A stretch of DNA of 64,000 nt, taken from the NCBI GenBank assembly GCA_016793465.1, contig JAEUJW010000040.1, positions 62,001 to 126,000 of the forward strand, given 5' to 3'. Numbering within the stretch: the first letter of the stretch is position 1; each line of letters begins with the position of its first letter. Source of the DNA: Myxococcales bacterium. Lineage in GTDB: Bacteria; Myxococcota; Polyangia; Nannocystales; Nannocystaceae. A program made the position numbers and the translations under genes. Under the pieces are notes generated by a model that did not search any database, had not been told where the DNA came from, and saw only the letters and a list, made by a program, of their open reading frames with translations. This document shows positions 1 through 10,400 of this stretch, piece by piece.

Positions 1-456
1 GCCATCGGCGACAAGCTCGAGTCGGCCCCCGCCAGCGGCGGCGTGCTCGTCGAGTGTTACCAAGAGGGCGGCCGCGTGCGCGTGCGCCCGCTGTCGCCGG
101 GCTACAAGGCCAGGTGGCACGTGCAGTTCCCCCGCAACATCCGCACCCCCGGCACCACCTACGTGGTCGACGGCCTGGCCGAGTCCTCGAGCGGCGGCTT
201 TTACCGGGTGACCGGAAGGATCCGCACCCTCGCCGGCGAGGGCGTCGCCAAGACCGCGGCCAAGAAGGTCGCCAAGGCCGAGAGCAAGACGGAGAGCAAG
301 GCCGCCGCCAAGAAGGTCAGCAAGACCGCGAGCAAGACCGCCGCCAAGGCCACCACCAAAAAGGTCGCCAAGAAGGTCGCCAAGGCCGCCACGAAGACGG
401 TCGCCAAGAAGGTCCCCGCCAAGAAGGCCGCCAAGAAAGTCAGCAAGCGCGCGTGA
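1..456 (+). CDS. 3' part of a gene with a histone H1-like lysine/alanine tail
   Basis: The reading frame is open from the first base, so the start lies outside the window; the stop is TGA at 454-456. The visible protein has a short globular part of about 75 residues (basic and aromatic, containing RVRPLSPGY and WHVQFPRNIRTPG) that I do not recognise as a named family. From about nucleotide 245 it becomes a tail of AAKK/VAKK/SKTA repeats with almost no other residues. Such tails resemble the C-terminal domain of histone H1 and of bacterial H1-like proteins and usually bind nucleic acid without sequence specificity. DNA or RNA binding is therefore inferred from the tail; the role of the globular part is unknown. 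Tails of the same kind occur on two unrelated proteins in this window. Confidence 0.75.
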   Translation, partial: AIGDKLESAPASGGVLVECYQEGGRVRVRPLSPGYKARWHVQFPRNIRTPGTTYVVDGLAESSSGGFYRVTGRIRTLAGEGVAKTAAKKVAKAESKTESKAAAKKVSKTASKTAAKATTKKVAKKVAKAATKTVAKKVPAKKAAKKVSKRA

Positions 457-509
457 AACCGCGTGCACGGCCCTACCCGCCGCGCTACGTTGCCTCCCGC
501 CGAAGCCTC

Positions 510-1643
510 ATGACCGATCTCTCCGCCCCGCCCGCGACCGGTGAAGTCGTTTTATATCAGACCGATGACGGCAATCAGACCGTGCAAGTCCGCCTGCAGG
601 ACGGCACGGTCTGGTTGACCCAAAAGCTGATTGCGGACCTGTACCAGACGTCGACTCAAAATATTAGCCGGCATCTCACCGAGCTTTACGAAGAGGGTGA
701 AATTGCTCCAGAGTCAACTATCAAGTCCTACTTGATAGTTCGTACCGAGGGTTCCCGGAATGTGCGCAGACCGGTCGATCATTACAACCTGGCGGCCATC
801 GTCGCGGTGGGTTTTCGCGTCCGTTCGGCCCGTGGAACAGCGTTTCGCCAGTGGGCGATCGCGCGCCTCGACGAATTTCTGAGCAAGGGTTTCGTGATGG
901 ACGACGAGCGCCTCAAGTCGGGCGCGCACCTGGGCACCGATTATTTCGACGAGCTGCTCGAGCGCATCCGCGACATTCGCGCATCCGAGCGGCGTTTCTA
1001 CCAGAAGATCACCGATATCTACGCCCAGTGCAGCGTCGACTACGACGCCAAATCCGGGCTCACCCTGTCGTTCTTCAAGACTGTGCAGAACAAGCTGCAC
1101 TGGGCGGTTCACGGTCACACCGCCGCCGAGCTGATCCACGAGCGGGCCGACAGCACCCGCCCGAACATGGGACTGACGACCTGGAAGAACGCGCCGTCCG
1201 GCAAGATCCGCCAGGCGGATGTCACTGTCGCCAAGAACTACCTCGACGCCGACGAGCTCCGCGAGCTAAACCGCATCGTCACCATGTACCTCGACTATGC
1301 CGAGGACCAGGCCCGCAAGCGCCCCCTCCGACTTCGATCGGATGGTCGCCGGCATCGAGGCGCGGGCGCCTCGCGGCCGCCGACGCTCGGACTGATCCGC
1401 CGCCGCGCGCCTCGGCCTGGCACACCCTCGTTCCCGAGGCTCGCTCCCGGGGGCGGCGCGATTCGTCGGCTCACTCTCCGCGCCCCGGCTGCGGCCGCGC
1501 GGCCAGGTACTGCTGCGGCCACACGACTCCGTCGCCGGTGTACCCCTGCTCCGCCGCGGCCCTCAGGGTCAGCTGCGGGTCCAGCAGGTGCGGCCGGGCC
1601 AGCGCGCACAGGTCGGCCCGCCCCGAGGCCACGATCGTATTGA
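510..1643 (+). CDS. RhuM family protein with a disrupted C-terminus
   Basis: The ATG at 510 opens a protein whose first 270 or so residues match the RhuM (virulence protein) family: the [15 protein letters not shown] and QNISRHL segments near the N-terminus, then NYNLAAI-like and VGFRVRS segments, and [10 protein letters not shown] near the end of the conserved part. RhuM proteins sit in pathogenicity and defence islands; their biochemical role is not firmly established. After the codons for AEDQARKR (about 1320) the frame turns into arginine/proline-rich text and runs 173 bases into the 3' end of the opposing gene. The usual last 60-70 residues of the family are missing, so the gene is probably truncated or frameshifted. 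Base composition is clearly lower in GC than the surroundings (for example AT-rich runs at 547 and 657), which suggests horizontal transfer. Confidence 0.75.
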   Translation: MTDLSAPPATGEVVLYQTDDGNQTVQVRLQDGTVWLTQKLIADLYQTSTQNISRHLTELYEEGEIAPESTIKSYLIVRTEGSRNVRRPVDHYNLAAIVAVGFRVRSARGTAFRQWAIARLDEFLSKGFVMDDERLKSGAHLGTDYFDELLERIRDIRASERRFYQKITDIYAQCSVDYDAKSGLTLSFFKTVQNKLHWAVHGHTAAELIHERADSTRPNMGLTTWKNAPSGKIRQADVTVAKNYLDADELRELNRIVTMYLDYAEDQARKRPLRLRSDGRRHRGAGASRPPTLGLIRRRAPRPGTPSFPRLAPGGGAIRRLTLRAPAAAARPGTAAATRLRRRCTPAPPRPSGSAAGPAGAAGPARTGRPAPRPRSY

Positions 1644-3705
1644 TCTGATCCCAGTCCTGAATGTTGCCCACCGCCATGGTGGCGATGCCCACCTCGTTGC
1701 GAATCTGGTCGCTGAAGTGGGTCTGGAACATGCGCCCGTAGATCGGCCGGGCCTGCGGCGTCGTCTGCCCGCTCGACACATCAATTAAATCGCAGCCGGC
1801 CGCTTGCAGCATGCGGGCGACCTCCACCGAGTCCTCGCCGGTCAATCCGCCGGGCGCCCAGTCGGACGCCGAGATCCTCACCGACATCGGCCGCTCCGCC
1901 GGCCACACCGCCCGCACCGCCGCGAACACCTTTAATGGGAATCGCATGCGCCCGGCCAGGTCGCCGCCGAACTCGTCGTCCCGCTGGTTCGTCAGCGGCG
2001 AGATGAAGCTCGACAGCAGATACCCGTGGGCCATGTGCAGCTCGAGCAGGTCGAACCCGCTCTCGACGGCCCGCTCGGTCGCCCGCACGAAGTCCGCCGC
2101 GACGGCGTCCATGTCGGCCGGCGTCATCGCCCGCGGCACCTGGAAGCCGGGCGCCCACGCGATCGCCGACGGCGCCAGCAGCTCCCACGCCTGATCCGCC
2201 GGCAGCGGCACGTCGGGCCTGTCCCAGCGGTTCTGCGTCGCCCCCTTGCGGCCCGCGTGGGCGATCTGCACCCCGATCTTCGCCCCCGAGTTCGCGTGCA
2301 CGAACGCCGTCACCCGCCGCCACGCCGCCACGTGCTCGTCCTTGTAGAGCCCCGTGCAGCCCGGCGTGATGCGCCCGGTCGGCGACACGTCGGTCATCTC
2401 GGTCATCACCAGCCCGGCCCCGCCGACCGCCCGCGCCCCCAGGTGGACCAGGTGCCAGTCGTCGGCCACGCCGTCCTTCGCCGAGTACTGGCACATCGGC
2501 GACACCACCACGCGGTTGCGCAGCCGCAGCTCGCGCAGCTTAAAATGCGTGAACATCGGCGGCGTGCGGGTCGGCGCCGCGGCCGAGCCCGCGAACCACT
2601 CGTCGACCGCCGCGATGTAGCCCGGGTCGCGCACGCGCAGGTTGCCGTGCGTCACCCGCTTGCTGCGCGTCATCATGCTGAGCACCAGCTGCTCCGGGGC
2701 CATCTTGCGGTAGCGCGAGATGTCCTCGAACCACGCCTGGCTGACCCGCGCCGCCCGCTGCAGCTTGGCCACCTCGAGCCAGCGCGCCTCCTGGTAGGCG
2801 GCCAGCGCCGCCGGGATGTCGCCGGGGTGCTCGACGAGCGCCCCGGCCAGCGCGATCGCGTCCTCCATCGCAAGCTTGGTGCCCGAGCCGATCGAGAAGT
2901 GGGCGGTGTGGACCGCGTCGCCGATGAGCACGAGGTTGTTGTGCCACCAGCGTCCGCACGAGATCGTCCGGAACGAGATCCACGTCGAGTTGTTGGTCAG
3001 CAGGCGGTGGCCCTGCAGCTCCGGCGCGAACAGCTCCTCGAGGTACGCCACGCTGTGCTCGACGCTCGCCGTGTCGAGCCCCGCGCGACGCCACGTGTCC
3101 GGGTCGGTCTCGACGATGAACGTGCTCGTGTCCTTGTCGAACGGATAGGCGTGGACCTGAAACAGCCCGTGCTCGTTGTCGCGGATGATGAAGGTGAACG
3201 CCTCGAAGCGCCGCGTCGTGCCGAGCCAGATGAAGCGCGCCTTGCCCGGCACGATGGTCGGCTGGAACACGTCCTCGTGGGCCGTGCGGACCTTGCTGTT
3301 GATCCCGTCGGCCGCGACCACCACGTCGGCCTGCGGCAGCCCCTCCATCTCGGCCTGGAAGTTCAGGCGCACGCCGAGCCCGCGGCAGCGCTCCTGAAGG
3401 ATCTGCAGCAGCCTGCGCCGGGCGATGCCCGAGAACCCGTGCCCGCCCGAGCGGATCACCGCGCCGCCGACGTGGGTGTCGATCGCCTCCCAGTGCGCGA
3501 ACGACTCGGTGATGCGTTCGAACGTCTCCGCGTCGGCCTCCCGGAAGTGGCCGAGCGTCTCGTTCGAGAACACCACGCCCCAGCCGAACGTGTCGTCCGG
3601 GCGGTTGCGTTCGAACACCTCGACGTCGTGCGTCGGGTCCGCCTTCTTGATCAGCAGCGAGAAATACAGCCCTGCGGGCCCACCCCCGATGACGGCGATC
3701 TTCAC
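1471..3705 (-). CDS. Bifunctional salicylyl-CoA 5-hydroxylase/oxidoreductase
   Basis: A 744-residue fusion starting at a GTG. The first ~390 residues are an FAD-dependent monooxygenase: the Rossmann motif [10 protein letters not shown] at the N-terminus, the DG motif [12 protein letters not shown] and the FAD-ribityl segment [16 protein letters not shown]. From about residue 395 it becomes an Old Yellow Enzyme (NADH:flavin oxidoreductase): [20 protein letters not shown], then [18 protein letters not shown]. This exact domain order and length are those of the bifunctional salicylyl-CoA 5-hydroxylase/oxidoreductase family, which acts in the gentisyl-CoA route of aromatic degradation or in anthraniloyl-CoA-type chemistry. 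No other aromatic-pathway genes are adjacent, so the in vivo substrate is uncertain. Cytoplasmic; no signal peptide. Confidence 0.88.
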   Translation of the reverse strand: MKIAVIGGGPAGLYFSLLIKKADPTHDVEVFERNRPDDTFGWGVVFSNETLGHFREADAETFERITESFAHWEAIDTHVGGAVIRSGGHGFSGIARRRLLQILQERCRGLGVRLNFQAEMEGLPQADVVVAADGINSKVRTAHEDVFQPTIVPGKARFIWLGTTRRFEAFTFIIRDNEHGLFQVHAYPFDKDTSTFIVETDPDTWRRAGLDTASVEHSVAYLEELFAPELQGHRLLTNNSTWISFRTISCGRWWHNNLVLIGDAVHTAHFSIGSGTKLAMEDAIALAGALVEHPGDIPAALAAYQEARWLEVAKLQRAARVSQAWFEDISRYRKMAPEQLVLSMMTRSKRVTHGNLRVRDPGYIAAVDEWFAGSAAAPTRTPPMFTHFKLRELRLRNRVVVSPMCQYSAKDGVADDWHLVHLGARAVGGAGLVMTEMTDVSPTGRITPGCTGLYKDEHVAAWRRVTAFVHANSGAKIGVQIAHAGRKGATQNRWDRPDVPLPADQAWELLAPSAIAWAPGFQVPRAMTPADMDAVAADFVRATERAVESGFDLLELHMAHGYLLSSFISPLTNQRDDEFGGDLAGRMRFPLKVFAAVRAVWPAERPMSVRISASDWAPGGLTGEDSVEVARMLQAAGCDLIDVSSGQTTPQARPIYGRMFQTHFSDQIRNEVGIATMAVGNIQDWDQINTIVASGRADLCALARPHLLDPQLTLRAAAEQGYTGDGVVWPQQYLAARPQPGRGE

Positions 3706-3835
3706 GCGGCGATGTTAACAGCCCGCGGCCGAAGTCGACACACCACGCCGATTCGTCGCAACGCCACACGCCTCATGCTGTGAGAACACCCACGCCTTCG
3801 CAGCCTCGCCGCGTGTATCCTCGCCTCGCCTCACC

Positions 3836-6601
3836 ATGGCCGGCGACCGCCTCCTCCTCCTCGCATTCTTCCTCTCCGGCGCCGCCGCCCTCGGCTACGA
3901 GCTGGTGTGGACCCGCCTGCTCGGCCTCTCCCTCGGCAGCGAGACCCTCGGCGTGCTCGCCACCCTCGCCGGGTTCTTCGGCGGCATGGCCCTCGGCGCC
4001 GCCGCCCTCCACCGCCGCGCCCGCACCAGCCCCGACCCCGCGCGCCTGTTCGCGATCCTCGAGCTCGTCGCCGCCGCCTTCGCCGTCGCCTCGCCGCACC
4101 TCCTCCACGCCCTCGGCGCGGTCCTCCCGGGCGCCCTCGGCACCGCCCTCGCGCCGCGCATCGCCGTCGCCACCCTCGTGCTCCTGCCCGGCACCGCCTG
4201 CCTCGGCGCCACCCTGCCCGCGCTCGCCGAGGCCCGCCGCCGCGTGCACGCCGGCGACCTCGACGGCCGCGGCCTCGGCCGGCTCTACGCCGCCAACACG
4301 GCCGGCGCCACCCTCGGCGTGCTGCTCACGGTCTGGCTGGTGCTGCCCGCGCTCGGCCACGCCGTCGGCGTCCTCGTGCCGGCCGCGCTCGGCCTCGTCG
4401 CCGCCGTGCTGGCGCGCCGCTGGGCCCGCGGGCGCCCGGGCGCGTCTGTCTCTTCGGACCTGTCGCAAGCGCCAGCCATCGACGCCTCGCGCGACCCCGA
4501 CCCCGACCTGCTCGCCGAGCCGTGGCTGCTGTACGCCCTCGCCTTCGGCGGCGGCGTGGCCGGCATCGGCCTCCAGGTCGTCGGCGTGCAGGTGCTCGCG
4601 CAGAACCTCGAGAACACGGTCTACACGTTCGCCAACATCCTCGCGGTGGTGCTCGTCGGCACCGCGATCGGGGCGGCGATCTACCAGCGCTGGGTCCGTC
4701 GCCTCGTGCACGGCCGGCCCGCCACCGCCACCCTCGCGCTGCTGTTCGTGCTCGGCGCGCTCGTCGTGCCCGCCGCCTTCGCCCTCCACCGCAGCCCCGC
4801 CCTGCTGGCCGCCCTCGCCCCCGCGCACCCCACCCTCGCCGAGGCCGCCCTCGCCGAGCTCGGCGTCGCCGCCCTCGCCTTCCTCGCGCCGATGCTGGCC
4901 ATGGGCGCGTTCTTCGCCCACGTCACCGGCCTCGTCGCCGCCCGCGGCCGCGGCGTCGGCCTCGCCTACGCCGTCAACACCCTCGGCTGCGCCGTCGCCC
5001 CGTTCCTGTTCGGCCTCTACGCCGTGCCCGCGCTCGGCTACGCCGACGCCTTCTACCTGGTCCTCTACCTCTACCTGCTGCTGTTCGGCCTGCTCGGGTG
5101 GTTCCGCCGCTTCCACCCGGCGATCCTCGTCGGCGGCGCGGTCGCCCTCGTCGCCCTGTCCGCGCTCGGGCCCCGCTCGCTCGCCCTCGTCGAGCCCGAG
5201 CCCGGCTGGACCGTCGTCGAGGCCAAGCAGACCGTGCACGGCCTCGTGCTCGTCAGCGAGGACACCACCACCAGGCCGGGCGAGCCCGAGCTGCAGCAGT
5301 CGGGGCCCCTGCGCCGCCTGCAGGTCGGTCGTCACTTCCGCATGGGCGGCGCCCGCAGCTTCGGCGAGCGCCGCATGGGCCACCTGTGCGCCCTGCTCGC
5401 CGAGTCGTCCGCCGAGGCGCCGATCTCCCGCACCCTGTTCCTCGGCCTCGGCACCGGCGCCACCATGGGCGCCGCCATGGACATGAGCGACGCCGAGGCC
5501 GACGGCGTCGAGCTCATCCCCCAGGTCCTCCCCCTCCTCCACCACTTCGACAAGCTCAACGGCGAGCTCGACCGCCGCCCCCACGCCACCCTCCACGCCG
5601 CCGACGCCCGCCGGTTCGTCCAGGCCGCCGACACCACCTACGACTTCGTGCTCTCCGACCTGTTCCACCCCGGCATCGACGGCGCCGGCGCGCTCTACTC
5701 CGCCGAGCACTTCGCCGCCGTGCGCGAGCACCTGCGCCCCGGCGGGCTCTACTGCCAGTGGCTCCCGCTCTACCAGCTCGGCGAAGACGACCTGAAGGTG
5801 GTCGTGCGCACCTTCCTCGGCGAGTTCCCCGAGGTCCACGCCTTCCTCGGCATCCACAACCCGCAGACCCCCGCGCTCGCGCTCGTCGGCCGCGTGCCCA
5901 CGCCGACCCGCCCGCACCTCGTGCTCGAGCGCGCCCGCCTCGAGCCCCTGTTCACCCGCCCGGCCCGCAACACCGCCACCATCTCGGTGGTCCGCGACCT
6001 GCTCGCCTCCTACCTGGCCGACGGGACAGCTCTGAACAACTGGGCCGGCGACGGGCCGGTCAACACCGACCTCCGCCCGCGCGTCCTGTTCGACGCCCCG
6101 ACCGCCGCCTACGCCGACGACCCCGCCCTCGGCGCGCGCAACCTCGCCGCCGTGCTCGCCCTGCGCCCGCAAGACCCGACGGTCCTGTTCGACCCCGCCG
6201 ACGCCGAGCCCGTGCGCGCCGAAGCGAAGGCCTACGCCGCCGCCGTCGACCTCTACCTCCGCGCCGGCATCACCCTCGGCGACCACACCGACCTCAGCAC
6301 GTTCCCCGCGCCGGTCGCCGAGCAGCTGCTCGCCGCCTACGAGGCCTACCCCGCCTACGAGCCGGTCCGCCAGGCGCTCCACGCCGTGGCGAGCAAGAAC
6401 CCCGCGCTCGCCGAGCAGATCTTCCCGCGCATGCTGGCCCGCAGCCCCGACGACCCCCGCGTCTACCAGGGCTTCCTGCGCCACCTCCAGGCCATCGGCG
6501 ACAAGCCGCGCCACGACAGCTTGCTCGAGCAGGCCAACGCCCGCTTCGCCGACGCCTCGCAGGCGCCGCCCGCCCCGGTCCCCGTCACCCCGAACGAGTA
6601 G
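3836..6601 (+). CDS. Membrane-fused spermidine synthase-like protein
   Basis: 921 residues from ATG at 3836. Residues 1-460 are a polytopic membrane region: the first helix begins RLLLLAFFLSGAAALGYELVWTRLL, a start typical of 'fused MFS/spermidine synthase' proteins, and about a dozen hydrophobic segments follow. From about residue 530 there is a Rossmann-type aminopropyl/methyltransferase domain: the nucleotide-binding loop FLGLGTGATMG, then ADARRFV and the YDFVLSDLFHPG segment that corresponds to the aminopropyltransferase active site. The C-terminal ~200 residues are helical and Ala/Leu-rich, possibly TPR-like. True polyamine synthesis is unproven for these fused proteins and the acceptor substrate is unknown. 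A second, distinct protein of the same general design lies at 49306. Confidence 0.8.
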   Translation: MAGDRLLLLAFFLSGAAALGYELVWTRLLGLSLGSETLGVLATLAGFFGGMALGAAALHRRARTSPDPARLFAILELVAAAFAVASPHLLHALGAVLPGALGTALAPRIAVATLVLLPGTACLGATLPALAEARRRVHAGDLDGRGLGRLYAANTAGATLGVLLTVWLVLPALGHAVGVLVPAALGLVAAVLARRWARGRPGASVSSDLSQAPAIDASRDPDPDLLAEPWLLYALAFGGGVAGIGLQVVGVQVLAQNLENTVYTFANILAVVLVGTAIGAAIYQRWVRRLVHGRPATATLALLFVLGALVVPAAFALHRSPALLAALAPAHPTLAEAALAELGVAALAFLAPMLAMGAFFAHVTGLVAARGRGVGLAYAVNTLGCAVAPFLFGLYAVPALGYADAFYLVLYLYLLLFGLLGWFRRFHPAILVGGAVALVALSALGPRSLALVEPEPGWTVVEAKQTVHGLVLVSEDTTTRPGEPELQQSGPLRRLQVGRHFRMGGARSFGERRMGHLCALLAESSAEAPISRTLFLGLGTGATMGAAMDMSDAEADGVELIPQVLPLLHHFDKLNGELDRRPHATLHAADARRFVQAADTTYDFVLSDLFHPGIDGAGALYSAEHFAAVREHLRPGGLYCQWLPLYQLGEDDLKVVVRTFLGEFPEVHAFLGIHNPQTPALALVGRVPTPTRPHLVLERARLEPLFTRPARNTATISVVRDLLASYLADGTALNNWAGDGPVNTDLRPRVLFDAPTAAYADDPALGARNLAAVLALRPQDPTVLFDPADAEPVRAEAKAYAAAVDLYLRAGITLGDHTDLSTFPAPVAEQLLAAYEAYPAYEPVRQALHAVASKNPALAEQIFPRMLARSPDDPRVYQGFLRHLQAIGDKPRHDSLLEQANARFADASQAPPAPVPVTPNE

Positions 6602-6619
6602 CCGCCGAACCCGCCGGCC

Positions 6620-7399
6620 TCAACCACGCAGCCGCGCCAGCTCCGCCTCGAGCTCCGCCACCCGCGCCTCCGCGGCCGCCCGCGCCGCAGCCTCCCCGGC
6701 CGCCGCCCGCGCCGCGGCCTCCGCGACCGCCCGCGCCGCGGCCTCCGCGGCCGCCCGCTCCGCGTCCGTCGGCCACAGCGTCTCACCACCCGGCCCGACC
6801 CCGAGCCGGATCGTGCGATCCGGCTGCACGACCAGCCAAACCCCCAGCACCGCCGACAGCACCCGATCGGCCCGCGTCTCCTGCCGGACCAGCCTCCCCC
6901 GAGCGTCACGCACCCAGTGGGTCAGCAGCCGCCGCAGGGGTCGCCCGCCGTGACCGGCGTCGTAGCGGATCAGCTCCTGGACCCCGAGCCGCTCGTAACG
7001 CGTCAGGAACGCGTCGTCGTAGTCCTTGCGCCACTCGTCCGACACGCACTCGAACGCGAGCGCCGGACCCTTGCCGCCGCGCTCCCAGACCTTCCAGCAC
7101 GGCACCCCGTCCGGCTCGATCGCCTCGCCGTCGATCACGTAGAGATCGGGACAGACGACCGCGCTCGCGTCGCCCTTCTGCCAGTAGAAGAATTGGTTGA
7201 TGCCCACGAACGCGACCCGCCCCGTCCGCGCGACGTAGTCCCGCAGAAGCAGCAGCAATACGACGCACACCTGGACCTGAAAGCTGCTCTCGCCCATGTC
7301 GTCACTCACGGGGTACGTCACCCCGTCGGCCTCTGCCTCGGCCGGGGCCGCCCCATCGTGGAGCTGTTCGCCGTGAACGTGGCCCTCGTCAGACATCAT
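6620..7399 (-). CDS. Uma2 family protein (PD-(D/E)XK-like) with coiled-coil tail
   Basis: 259 residues; two in-frame ATGs (7399 and 7396) open the gene. The central 140 residues have the Uma2/DUF820 layout: an early hydrophobic helix, FVGINQFFYW, the acidic PDLYVID segment, then ALAFECVSDEWRKDY and RYERLGVQELIRYD. In this family PD and E-x-x-K-type residues form a restriction-endonuclease-like site; most members are of unknown role and are abundant in myxobacteria and cyanobacteria. The last 60 residues are a long Ala/Glu/Arg heptad stretch, predicted coiled coil, which is a common Uma2 extension. It is convergent with the preceding gene, leaving only 18 bases between the stops. Confidence 0.8.
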   Translation of the reverse strand: MMSDEGHVHGEQLHDGAAPAEAEADGVTYPVSDDMGESSFQVQVCVVLLLLLRDYVARTGRVAFVGINQFFYWQKGDASAVVCPDLYVIDGEAIEPDGVPCWKVWERGGKGPALAFECVSDEWRKDYDDAFLTRYERLGVQELIRYDAGHGGRPLRRLLTHWVRDARGRLVRQETRADRVLSAVLGVWLVVQPDRTIRLGVGPGGETLWPTDAERAAAEAAARAVAEAAARAAAGEAAARAAAEARVAELEAELARLRG

Positions 7400-7489
7400 G
7401 GCCCCTTATACCACGCCGATCCGCGCGCGCCACGACGACCCCCGGACGCTCGACACCCGCGGTGAAGCCTCGCCGCCGGGCCCCGACTC

Positions 7490-10400
7490 TCAGCCCACCA
7501 GCCCCGGCCCGACCACCCGCATCCACGCCTCGATGTCGGTGACGTTTTGCATGTGCATGCGCGCGTCGAGCCGCGCCCGCGCCCGCGAGTCGTCGACGCC
7601 CAGCGCCTCGCGGTGCCAGCGGTCCGCCAGGTCCGCGTGCAGCCCCATGCCCGTGTCGTGGAACGCCTGCTTGGCCAGACCGAGGTGGCGCAGCGTGCCC
7701 GCCGAGTCGCCGCGGCAGGCCGACAGCCCCGCCCGCAGCAGCAGCGCGTCCGCGGCCAGGTGCGGCGTGCCCTCGCCCTCGAGCCGCGCGATGTCCTCCG
7801 TCACCAGCGCCATCACCCGCGCGTCGCCGCCGGGGCTGGCGCGCAGCACCGCCAGCCCCGCGCGGGCGCGCAGCAGGTAGGCCTCGCCGCGGCGCGCCGC
7901 CAGCTCGAGGAAGCCCGACGCCGCGAGCACCGGCCACACCGCTTGAATGCGCTGCCACGCGTCGTGCGGCCGGCGCTCGTACAGGTCGCAGAACACCCCG
8001 ATCTTCAGCGCGTGCAGGTCCTGGATGTGAAAGCCCTCGCGCGGCCAGGTCGCCAGCGCCCCGTGGACCCGCTCGCGCGCCTGCCTGGGCTTGCCCGCGG
8101 CCAGCAGCGTCAGCGCCGAGTAGATCGCCGCCAGCCGACTGCTATGAATGTCGCCGATCGCCTGGGCCCGCTGGTACAGCGACTCGCTGCGCTCGCTCAT
8201 CACCCGCAGCTCGCCCATCGCCTCGAGCGCCGCCATCGTGCTGGCCTGGCCGAGCCCGCACTCCCACACGCTGCCCGGGCAGTGGTCGCGGAGGTACTGC
8301 ACCCCGAGGTCGATCTCCGCCAGCGCCGTGCGCCACTGCCCGCGGTGACGCGCCACGATGCCCCGGCACACGATCGCCAGCCCCATCGCGTACGGGTCGC
8401 GGATGCGCGTGGCGATGCGCTGCGCCTCCGCCAGCATCGCCACTCCGGTCGCGTCGTTGCGCCCGCTGAGCAGCAGCCCGCACAGCCCCAGGCTCCGCGC
8501 CACCCGCCGCGGCTCGCCCGCCGCCAGCGCCAGCGTCGTGCTCTCGACCAGGAACAGGCCCGCCTGCAGCGGGTCGTTGATGAACAGCCCCTTGCCGGCG
8601 ATCCACCCGAGGTCGATGCGATCCATCTCCCGCCGCGACAGCTCGAACTCGCTGCGCTCGACGAACGCGTAGCCGCGCCGCTCGAGCCGCCGGATCGCCT
8701 CCGCCAGCGCCGCCCCCGACGGACCGGCGTCCGTCCCCCTCGCCCCCGCGGCCTGCAGCAGCTCGTCGAGGATCCGCCGCGCCCGCTCGAGGTGCCCATA
8801 GTTGAAGAAATGCTCGGCCGCCGCGCGCAGCATGCGGGTCGTCGCCGCCGCCGGCGCGTGCTCGGCCGCCGCCAGGAACAGCGGCGCCGCCTCGGCCCCG
8901 CGCCCGGCCTGGACCAGCGCCTCGGCCCGGTTCTTCTCGAGCGTCCACTGGTTCGGCTTGCACTCGAGCGCCAGCGCGTAGAGCTCCGCCGCGCGCTCGA
9001 ACGCCAGCACCCGGCTCGCCGCCGAGGCCGCGTCCGCCGCGTGCTCGACCGCCTCCTCGTCGCGCCCGGCCGCGTGCAGGTGCCGCGCCACCCGCTCCGA
9101 CCCGGCCGAGTTGGTCACGATGTACGCCGTCGCCAGGTCGCCGTGGCTGCGCCGCAGCAGCTCCGGCTCGAGGATCGACAGCGCCGCGTGCTGCAGCGGC
9201 TCGTTGGTGCACTCGATGGTCGGCGCGTCGCCCTCGCTGGCGAACTGCAGCAGCCCCTCGCCGCGCAGCGGCACCACCAGCGTGCGGATGTCCCCCGACC
9301 ACGCCCCCGCGTGCTGCAGCAGCGCCAGCGGCACCGCCTGGTCGGCCACCACCACGCGCGCGTACAGCTCGCGCGCCGCCGGCGTCACCCGCCCGAGCCG
9401 CGTGCGCACCAGCCGGCGCAGCAGGTCGCCCTCGCCCGGCGGCGCCGTGCGGCCGGCCCCGCCGCGCTCGACCTCCTCGACCAGCGCGCACACCAGCGCC
9501 GGGTTGCCGCCCGACTCGCTGACCACCGGCCCCACGTAGCGCGCGTCGAGCAGCTCGCGCGAGCGCCCGCGCAGCCGTCGCACCAGCTCGCCCGCCCCCG
9601 ACGGCGACAGCGGCCCCAGCCGCACCTCCCGCAGCTCGTACGGCGGCGTGCTCATGGTCCGCTGCAGCCCCAGCATCTGCAGCAGCGGCGACTCCGTCGG
9701 CCGATAGGCCAGCACGAACAGCGCCGGCGGCACCCCCGGCGACGCGAACAGGTGGTTGAGCAGGTACGCCGAGTCGAGGTCGCCCCACTGCAGGTTGTCG
9801 AGGAGCACCACCATCGGCCGGCGCTCGGCGATGCGGTACAGCAGCACCTTCAGCCCCTCGAACGCCCGCCGTCGGACCTCGCTCGGCTCCGCCGCCCCCG
9901 GCGTCGCGCGCGACACCCAGCCGACCTGCGCCAGCACCGGGAAGATCTGCGTCAGCGCCGCCAGCTTTGCCCCCAGCCCCGCGCTCAGCGCCTGCAGCTC
10001 CGCCGGCACGTACGAGGCCAGGTGGGCCGTCAACGCGTCGAGCAGCCCGTCGAACGCCCGGAACGGCACCGACTCGCGCGGCGAGCACACCCCGCGCAGC
10101 GCCACGATGCCCGCCTCCACCACCTCGCCGGCGAACTGCTCGGCCACCGCGGTCTTGCCGACCCCCGCCTCGCCGACGAGGTCCACGCACGCCGGCGTGC
10201 CGCGCGTGACCCCGTGCAGCGCCTCGTACAGCGCCGCCATCGCCGCGTCGCGCTCGATCAGCGCCGTCTTGGCGAGCGGCGCCACGCGCAGCAGCGGCGG
10301 CGAGCGCCGCGGCGTGCACCAGCGCAGGATCTCCGCCGCCCCCGGGCGCTCGGTCGGCACCCGCCGCAGCAGCGCGGCGATCAGCTCGACCAGGTCGCGC

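Noticed and set aside
3773..6514. 913-codon minus-strand frame opposite the spermidine-synthase-like gene
   Set aside because: Glu/Gly/Val-rich text typical of antisense in GC-rich DNA; no family motif.
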